A stretch of 64,000 bases of DNA, taken from contig JBQTJI010000012.1 of NCBI GenBank assembly GCA_052387255.1, positions 1 to 64,000 of the forward strand. Reading direction: 5' to 3'. Origin of the DNA: JBBQXK01 sp052387255 (lineage in GTDB: Bacteria > Pseudomonadota > Alphaproteobacteria > Rhodobacterales > Rhodobacteraceae). A program made the translations under genes and the position numbers. The notes beneath the pieces were generated by a model. The model was given only the letters and a program-made list of their open reading frames with translations. It was not told the DNA's origin and ran no database searches. Shown here piece by piece: positions 60,025-64,000 of the stretch. Numbering within the stretch: the stretch's first letter is position 1; every line of letters begins with the position of its first letter.

Positions 60025-60053
60025 TTGACCCCCGCACTAAACATATGCATATA
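60025..60053 (+). promoter_or_regulatory. Putative brnTA promoter with palindromic operator
   Basis: TTGACC (60025-60030) is followed after 17 bp by CATATA (60048-60053), directly before the brnT ATG. The centre ATATGCATAT (60043-60052) is a perfect palindrome overlapping the -10, a likely site for BrnA/BrnTA self-repression. A start point this close to the ATG would leave almost no leader. Confidence 0.45.
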
Positions 60054-60054
60054 A

Positions 60055-60324
60055 ATGCCCGACTGGGACGAAGACAAACGCCAGACCAACCTCGCCAAGC
60101 ACGGCGTGGACTTCGATGCTATCGCGGCGTTCGACTGGACGACCGCAACCGTGGAGCCTGACGCGCGACGGGACTATGCCGAGATGCGGTGGATCGCGCT
60201 TGGAAAGATCGGGGACCGGTTGCACTATCTGGCTTTCACGCGGCGGGGCGCGGACACCCGGATCATCAGCCTGCGCAAGGCCAACCGAAGGGAGCGGAGG
60301 CGATGGGAAAGCCTAAGACCGTGA
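60055..60324 (+). CDS. brnT: BrnT family toxin
   Basis: An 89-residue RelE-fold ribonuclease of the BrnT family. The opening DWDEDKRQTNLAKHGVDFDAIAAF is the family hallmark (KxxxNxxKHGVxF), followed by RWIALGKIGDRLHYLAFTRRG and the RIISLRKANRRERRRWE catalytic and C-terminal segment. It starts at ATG 60055 and overlaps brnA by 22 bp. Toxin-first order and operon repression by the complex are known for the family. Confidence 0.92.
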   Translation: MPDWDEDKRQTNLAKHGVDFDAIAAFDWTTATVEPDARRDYAEMRWIALGKIGDRLHYLAFTRRGADTRIISLRKANRRERRRWESLRP

Positions 60325-60644
60325 CCGTCATCTGGCCAACGCCCGAGGAAGACGCGGCAATCACAGCCGCCGCCTTGTCGGACCCCGATGCGCAACCTCT
60401 GACGGATGAGGAACTGGCCGGGATGCGCCCTGTCTGGGACTACCCCGAACTCGTCGCCGTCCTGCAGAAAGAAGGCAAACTCGGCCGCCCGCCCCTGCCC
60501 GCCACCGAGAAGAAACAGCGCGTCACGCTGCACCTCGACCCCGACGTGCTGGCCCGTCTGCGCGAGGGCGGCAAGGGCTGGCAGACCCGCGCCAATGCGG
60601 CACTTCGGGGGGCCCTGGGGCTGGACGTCCCGAGAAAGGGTTGA
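60303..60644 (+). CDS. brnA: BrnA family antitoxin
   Basis: A 113-residue antitoxin. The N-terminal half contacts the toxin (TPEEDAAITAAALSDPDAQPLTDEEL), and the C-terminal QRVTLHLDPDVLARLREGGKGWQTRANAALRGALGL is the ribbon-helix-helix DNA-binding part typical of BrnA. It begins inside brnT, so translation is coupled. The 64 bp after the stop are AT-rich and lead to a 24-bp palindrome. Confidence 0.92.
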   Translation: MGKPKTVTVIWPTPEEDAAITAAALSDPDAQPLTDEELAGMRPVWDYPELVAVLQKEGKLGRPPLPATEKKQRVTLHLDPDVLARLREGGKGWQTRANAALRGALGLDVPRKG

Positions 60645-60692
60645 CAAACGGTGAACGGTCTTTCGCAACAACTTGATTACAAAGGATTTATA

Positions 60693-60716
60693 TGGTCTAA
60701 CACATGTGTTAGACCA
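60693..60716. repeat. Perfect 24-bp palindrome over the lolD stop codon
   Basis: The 12-base half-site TGGTCTAACACA (60693-60704) is followed directly by its exact reverse complement (60705-60716) with no loop. The TAA at 60709-60711 is the lolD stop on the minus strand. It lies between convergent brnA and lolD; it could be a protein-binding site, or a cruciform or terminator, and the TGGTC...GACCA ends recall GntR-type operators. Confidence 0.7.
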
Positions 60717-61383
60717 CAAGCCCCCCCTCCAGCCGCACCACCCGGTCCATCCTTGCCGCCAGCCCCAGATTGTGGGTCGCGATCAGCGCCGACAGGCCGG
60801 TTTCGCGCACCAGCCCCATCAGGGCGGCAAACACCGTATCCGAGGTGGCCGGATCAAGGTTCCCCGTCGGCTCGTCCGCCAAGAGCAGCTTGGGCCCGTT
60901 GGCCAGCGCCCGGCAGAACGCGACCCGCTGCTGCTCGCCCCCCGACAGTTCCGCCGGGCGGTGCCCGGTGCGGGCCGACAGGCCGACCCGCCCCAAGAGG
61001 TCGCTGGACCGGGCATCGGCCTGCCCCCGCCCGACCCCGTTCGCAAGCTGCGGCAGGGTCACGTTTTCCAGCGCGGTGAACTCGGGCAGAAGGTGGTGGA
61101 ACTGGTAGATGAACCCCACGTCGCGCCGCCGCGCCTCGGTCCGGGCGCGGTCGCCGGTGGTGCCCATGGCAACGCCGCCCAGGTGGACGGTGCCTGCGTC
61201 GGCCACGTCCAGCAGCCCCGCAATGTGCAGAAGCGTCGACTTGCCGGCACCCGAGGGGGCGACCAGCGCCACGACCTCGCCCCTGGCCACCGCCAGCGAC
61301 GCCCCCCGCAGCACCATGACCTCGGACGGCAGGCCGCGCATGTAGCCTTTTTCGACCGCGTCGAGCCGCAGGGCGTCATTCAT
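60709..61383 (-). CDS. lolD: Lipoprotein-releasing ATPase LolD
   Basis: A 224-residue ABC ATPase that powers release of outer-membrane lipoproteins from the inner membrane. Walker A is APSGAGKST, the signature LSGGEQQRVAFCRAL, Walker B LLLADEPTGNLD and the switch His in ATHN; YQFHHLLPEFTALENV is typical of the LolD/MacB subfamily. In Walker A the usual GxSGSGKS reads A-PSGAGKS with Ala for the first Gly, which is tolerated. The ATG overlaps the end of lolC by 8 bp. Confidence 0.93.
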   Translation of the reverse strand: MNDALRLDAVEKGYMRGLPSEVMVLRGASLAVARGEVVALVAPSGAGKSTLLHIAGLLDVADAGTVHLGGVAMGTTGDRARTEARRRDVGFIYQFHHLLPEFTALENVTLPQLANGVGRGQADARSSDLLGRVGLSARTGHRPAELSGGEQQRVAFCRALANGPKLLLADEPTGNLDPATSDTVFAALMGLVRETGLSALIATHNLGLAARMDRVVRLEGGLVV

Positions 61384-62656
61384 AGCGCAGCGCCTCGACG
61401 GGGTTCATGCGGGCGGCACGCCGGGCGGGGAAGATGGTGACGACGAAGGACAGCCCCAGCGACAGCGCCACCGCCGACAGCACGTCGCCCATCTGCAGAC
61501 GTGCCGGCAGCGCATAGATGCCCCGGATCGACGGGTCCCAGACATTGCCGCCCATGATCCGGTCCACCACGGCAAAGATCGGGTCGATCCAGACGGCGAA
61601 CAGGCAGCCCAGCACCACCCCGGCCAGGGTGCCGACGATCCCGGTGAACGCCCCGCACAGGAAGAACACGCGCAGCACCGACCCCTCGGTCAGGCCCATG
61701 GTGCGCAGGATGCCGATGTCGCGGCCCTTGTTCTTGACCAGCATGATCAGGCCCGAGACGATGTTCATTGCGGCGATCAGCACCAGGATGGACAGGATCA
61801 CGAACATGATGTTGTCCTCGACATCCAGCGCCCGCAGAAAGCTGCCCGCACTGTCGCGCCACGACCACAGCAGGGCGTCGGGGCCCCCCACCTGCAGCAT
61901 CGCGGCGGCGTGGTCGTCGATCTTTTCGGGGTCGGACACCATCACCTCGATCTCGTCGGCAAAGCCTTCGCGGTTGAGGTAGGATTGCGCTTCCTCCAGC
62001 GGCAGGTAGGCGCGCACCCGGTCGATGTCATAGCGGCCTGCCGTGAAGATGTAGACGACCTCATAGGCCTTGACGCGCGGTGACTTGCCCATGGGTGTCG
62101 TGGCGCCGTCGGGCGAGATCAGGCGGATGCGGTCGCCGACCATGACCCCCAGTTCGCGCGCCAGGCCCGAGCCGATGGCAATGCCCTGGTCCAGCCGTGC
62201 GAGGTCGCCGGTGCCGCCCGAACCTGCGCCGATGCGGGGAATGGTGGCCACGTCCGTAGGCCGCATGCCATAGATCTCGACGCCCGCGTTCCGGCCCTGG
62301 AACGTGCCCATCACCTGCGCCTTGACCAGGGGCACGGCGCGGGTGACGCCGGGCAGGTCGCGCAGGCGGGAGGCGACGTCGTCATAATCGGCAAAGCCCC
62401 GGATCGTGCGCCCTTCGGCATCCAACCGCGCCTCGGCAAAAACGGTCATGTGCGCGTTGGCACCCAGGATCGTGTCGATGAACTCGGCCCGGAAACCGGC
62501 GCGCACCGCCAGCGTGGCGATCAGGGCAAAGACCGCCAGGGTGATGCCGATCAGGCTGATCCAGGTCATCACGCTGACCCCGCCCTCGGCCCGCCGCGCG
62601 CGCAGGTAGCGCCAGGCGATCATCCACTCGAAGGGGGCGAAAGGGGCGGTGGACAT
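61376..62656 (-). CDS. lolC: Lipoprotein-releasing permease LolC/LolE
   Basis: A 426-residue inner-membrane permease. It has one N-terminal helix (VSVMTWISLIGITLAVFALIATLAV), a large periplasmic MacB-like domain (residues about 50-270), and three C-terminal helices (FVILSILVLIAAMNIVSGLIMLV, VLRVFFLCGAFTGIVGTLAG, VLSAVALSLGLSFVVTIFPA). The KNKGRDIGILRTMGLT coupling helix contacts LolD. A single LolC/E-like gene paired with lolD is common in alphaproteobacteria. ATG 62656 starts the conserved MSTAPFAPFEWMIAWRYL. Confidence 0.92.
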   Translation of the reverse strand: MSTAPFAPFEWMIAWRYLRARRAEGGVSVMTWISLIGITLAVFALIATLAVRAGFRAEFIDTILGANAHMTVFAEARLDAEGRTIRGFADYDDVASRLRDLPGVTRAVPLVKAQVMGTFQGRNAGVEIYGMRPTDVATIPRIGAGSGGTGDLARLDQGIAIGSGLARELGVMVGDRIRLISPDGATTPMGKSPRVKAYEVVYIFTAGRYDIDRVRAYLPLEEAQSYLNREGFADEIEVMVSDPEKIDDHAAAMLQVGGPDALLWSWRDSAGSFLRALDVEDNIMFVILSILVLIAAMNIVSGLIMLVKNKGRDIGILRTMGLTEGSVLRVFFLCGAFTGIVGTLAGVVLGCLFAVWIDPIFAVVDRIMGGNVWDPSIRGIYALPARLQMGDVLSAVALSLGLSFVVTIFPARRAARMNPVEALRYE

Positions 62657-62769
62657 GATGCTGCTCGTTGATTTTGGCGGGACATTGGGGGGTGCGCGGG
62701 CAGAGGTCAAGGTGACGACGAAGCAGCACATGAAATGCGAAGCGCGGCAGAGAGAACTCTGCCGCGCGC

Positions 62770-62829
62770 AGGGTGCGTGCCTGTACGCACCGACTATGCC
62801 GAGTAGTGCGTGCAAGCACGCACCCTACC
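62770..62829. repeat. Dispersed palindrome, copy C (GTAGGGTG family)
   Basis: AGGGTGCGTGCCTGTACGCAC (62770-62790) and GTGCGTGCAAGCACGCACCC (62807-62826) plus TAC form an imperfect inverted repeat very like copies A and B. It lies 113 bp upstream of the lolC start and downstream of the protease gene. Confidence 0.75.
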
Positions 62830-62842
62830 CCACGGCGCGCAA

Positions 62843-62865
62843 GGTGGGCAGATTGCCCACCCTAC
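62843..62865. repeat. Short dispersed palindrome, copy D (GGTGGGCA type)
   Basis: GGTGGGCA (62843-62850) and TGCCCACC (62854-62861) are perfect inverted repeats with a 3-base loop, followed by CTACG. It is the short form of the family (compare 33944 and 30663) and starts 14 bp after copy C, close to the protease stop. Confidence 0.65.
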
Positions 62866-62878
62866 GGGCACCTGACGA

Positions 62879-64000
62879 TCACTCGATCCCCAGTGCCACG
62901 AAACGCGGGTCGCCCGCGCGGCGGATCAGCAGGAGCAGCGACTTGCGCCCCGCACCCTTGGCCTCGTCCACGCGGTCGGTCAGGTCCTGGACGCGGACCA
63001 CCGCCTGCTGGCCCGCCTCGGTGATCACGTCACCCACGCGCAGGCCCTTGGCATAGGCCTCGGACAGCTCGTCCACCTGGGTGATGGCCAGGCCCTTGGT
63101 GTCCTCGGGCACGCCCAGTTCCTTGGCGACCTCGGCGGTCAGGGGCGTGACGCTGATACCCAGGACCTCGCCAGCCTCGGGCGTGGGGGCGGGGGTGGCG
63201 GCGGTGGCGACGGGTTCGCCCTCGGCCTCTTCGCGGCGACCGAGGGTCACGGCCAGCGTCACGCTCTTGCCCTCGCGCATCACGATCACGCGCACCGCCT
63301 CGCCCACCGGCGCGTCGGCCACGCGGCGGACCAGTTCGCGGGTGTCGGCGACGTCCGCGCCGTCGAAGGTCACGATCACGTCACCCGCCAGCATGCCCGC
63401 ATCCTTGGCCGGGCCGTCGGGCACGTCGGTGATCAGCGCACCCTTGGCGTCCGACAGCCCCATCGCCTCGGCCACGTCGGGGGTCACGTCCTGGATGCGC
63501 ACGCCGAGCCACCCGCGCCGCGTCTCGCCAAACTCGCGCAGCTGGCCCACCACCTTTGACACCACGTTCGACGCCATCGAGAAGCCGATGCCGATCGAAC
63601 CGCCGGTTGGCGACAGGATCGCGGTGTTCACGCCGATGACCTGGCCGTCCATGTTGAACAGCGGGCCGCCCGAGTTGCCCTTGTTGATGGCCGCATCGGT
63701 CTGGATATAGTCGTCATAGGTGCCCGACAGCGCCCGGTTGCGCGCCGAAACGATCCCCACCGACACCGAGAACCCCTGTCCCAGCGGGTTGCCCACGGCG
63801 ACCACCCAGTCGCCCACACGCATCACGTCGCTGTCGCCAAAGCTGACAAAGGGCAGCGGCGTGTCGCTGTCGACCTTGAGCAGCGCGAGGTCGGTCTTGG
63901 GGTCGGTGCCGACCAGCTTGGCCTGCAGCCGCTTGCCCGAGAAGAACTCGATCTCGATCTCGTCGGCCTTCTCGATCACATGGTTGTTGGTGACGATGTA
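62879..64000 (-). CDS. Do/DegP-type periplasmic serine protease, 3' part
   Basis: The last 374 codons of an HtrA family protease; the start lies beyond the right edge. The sequence begins at YIVTNNHVIEKAD with the catalytic His, then DLALLKVD (catalytic Asp) and TDAAINKGNSGGPLFNMDGQ (catalytic Ser). Two PDZ domains follow (GWLGVRIQDVTPDVAEAMGL and LGISVTPLTAEVAKELGV). It degrades or refolds misfolded envelope proteins. Between the PDZ domains lies an Ala/Pro/Glu-rich linker. Confidence 0.95.
   Translation of the reverse strand, partial: YIVTNNHVIEKADEIEIEFFSGKRLQAKLVGTDPKTDLALLKVDSDTPLPFVSFGDSDVMRVGDWVVAVGNPLGQGFSVSVGIVSARNRALSGTYDDYIQTDAAINKGNSGGPLFNMDGQVIGVNTAILSPTGGSIGIGFSMASNVVSKVVGQLREFGETRRGWLGVRIQDVTPDVAEAMGLSDAKGALITDVPDGPAKDAGMLAGDVIVTFDGADVADTRELVRRVADAPVGEAVRVIVMREGKSVTLAVTLGRREEAEGEPVATAATPAPTPEAGEVLGISVTPLTAEVAKELGVPEDTKGLAITQVDELSEAYAKGLRVGDVITEAGQQAVVRVQDLTDRVDEAKGAGRKSLLLLIRRAGDPRFVALGIE

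Overview
The window is GC-rich chromosomal DNA of an alphaproteobacterium, most likely a member of the Rhodobacterales (relatives of Rhodobacter or Paracoccus). Pointers are the nifR3/dusB-ntrB-ntrC-ntrY-ntrX cluster with an NtrC that lacks the sigma-54 contact loop, a fused ispDF, a CckA-type hybrid kinase, an alphaproteobacterial LexA box (GTTC-N7-GTTC) before recA, a mesaconyl-CoA transferase/hydratase pair, and many genes joined by ATGA or GTGA stop-start overlaps.

Layout. 1-3 kb: 5' part of recA with its SOS operator, a small sulfotransferase-like gene, and an RTX-type secreted protein. 3-10.4 kb: the nitrogen and redox two-component cluster (ntrX, ntrY, ntrC, ntrB, dusB, all on minus). 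10.5-19.5 kb: ispDF-pgpA-cinA, two GNAT acetyltransferases, a 3-hydroxyisobutyrate dehydrogenase-like enzyme, a penicillin-acylase family protein, and a mesaconyl-C4-CoA hydratase / CoA-transferase pair. 19.4-24.1 kb: a 40-residue basic protein, hflX, hfq, trkH and trkA. 24.8-30.7 kb: cckA, an rRNA cytosine methyltransferase, guaB and a glutamine amidotransferase. 30.7-32.1 kb is an AT-richer accessory patch with an unknown, possibly HEPN-like protein and a ParE-type toxin with a short antitoxin. 32.1-40.9 kb: a phytanoyl-CoA-type dioxygenase, a diheme cytochrome c, gph, glmU-glmS-PNPOx-alkD, a lipoprotein and moaA. 41-48.1 kb holds three RTX genes in a row that end in the same 858-bp cassette. 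48.1-54.3 kb: a cysteine hydrolase, a DMT exporter, a MATE exporter, a ClpP-like/LprI-like periplasmic protein, and a nickel/cobalt transporter with its DUF1007 partner. 54.3-60.7 kb: a GST, a solo LuxR and topoisomerase IV parE, interspersed with three toxin-antitoxin modules and an HNH nuclease gene. 60.7-64 kb: lolD, lolC/E and the start-truncated 3' part of a DegP-type protease.

Most of the window is ordinary housekeeping DNA. Three things stand out. (1) The last 96 bp of parE occur a second time 765 bp downstream at about 91% identity; a HigBA-type toxin-antitoxin pair lies between the copies, and the second copy supplies the ribosome-binding site and start codon of an AT-rich HNH nuclease gene. 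This looks like integration at the parE 3' end. (2) The three RTX paralogues have different or strongly diverged N-terminal halves but a shared, equal-length 3' cassette, and the third copy is a mosaic of the other two. (3) A dispersed family of palindromes with a GTAGGGTG terminus sits directly on the stop codons of several unrelated genes. Four toxin-antitoxin modules in 30 kb and several perfect palindromes (55.0, 58.4, 60.7 kb) mark the accessory regions.

No tRNA, rRNA, CRISPR array or complete insertion sequence was seen. The only gene-free stretch longer than 300 bases is 24115-24764.
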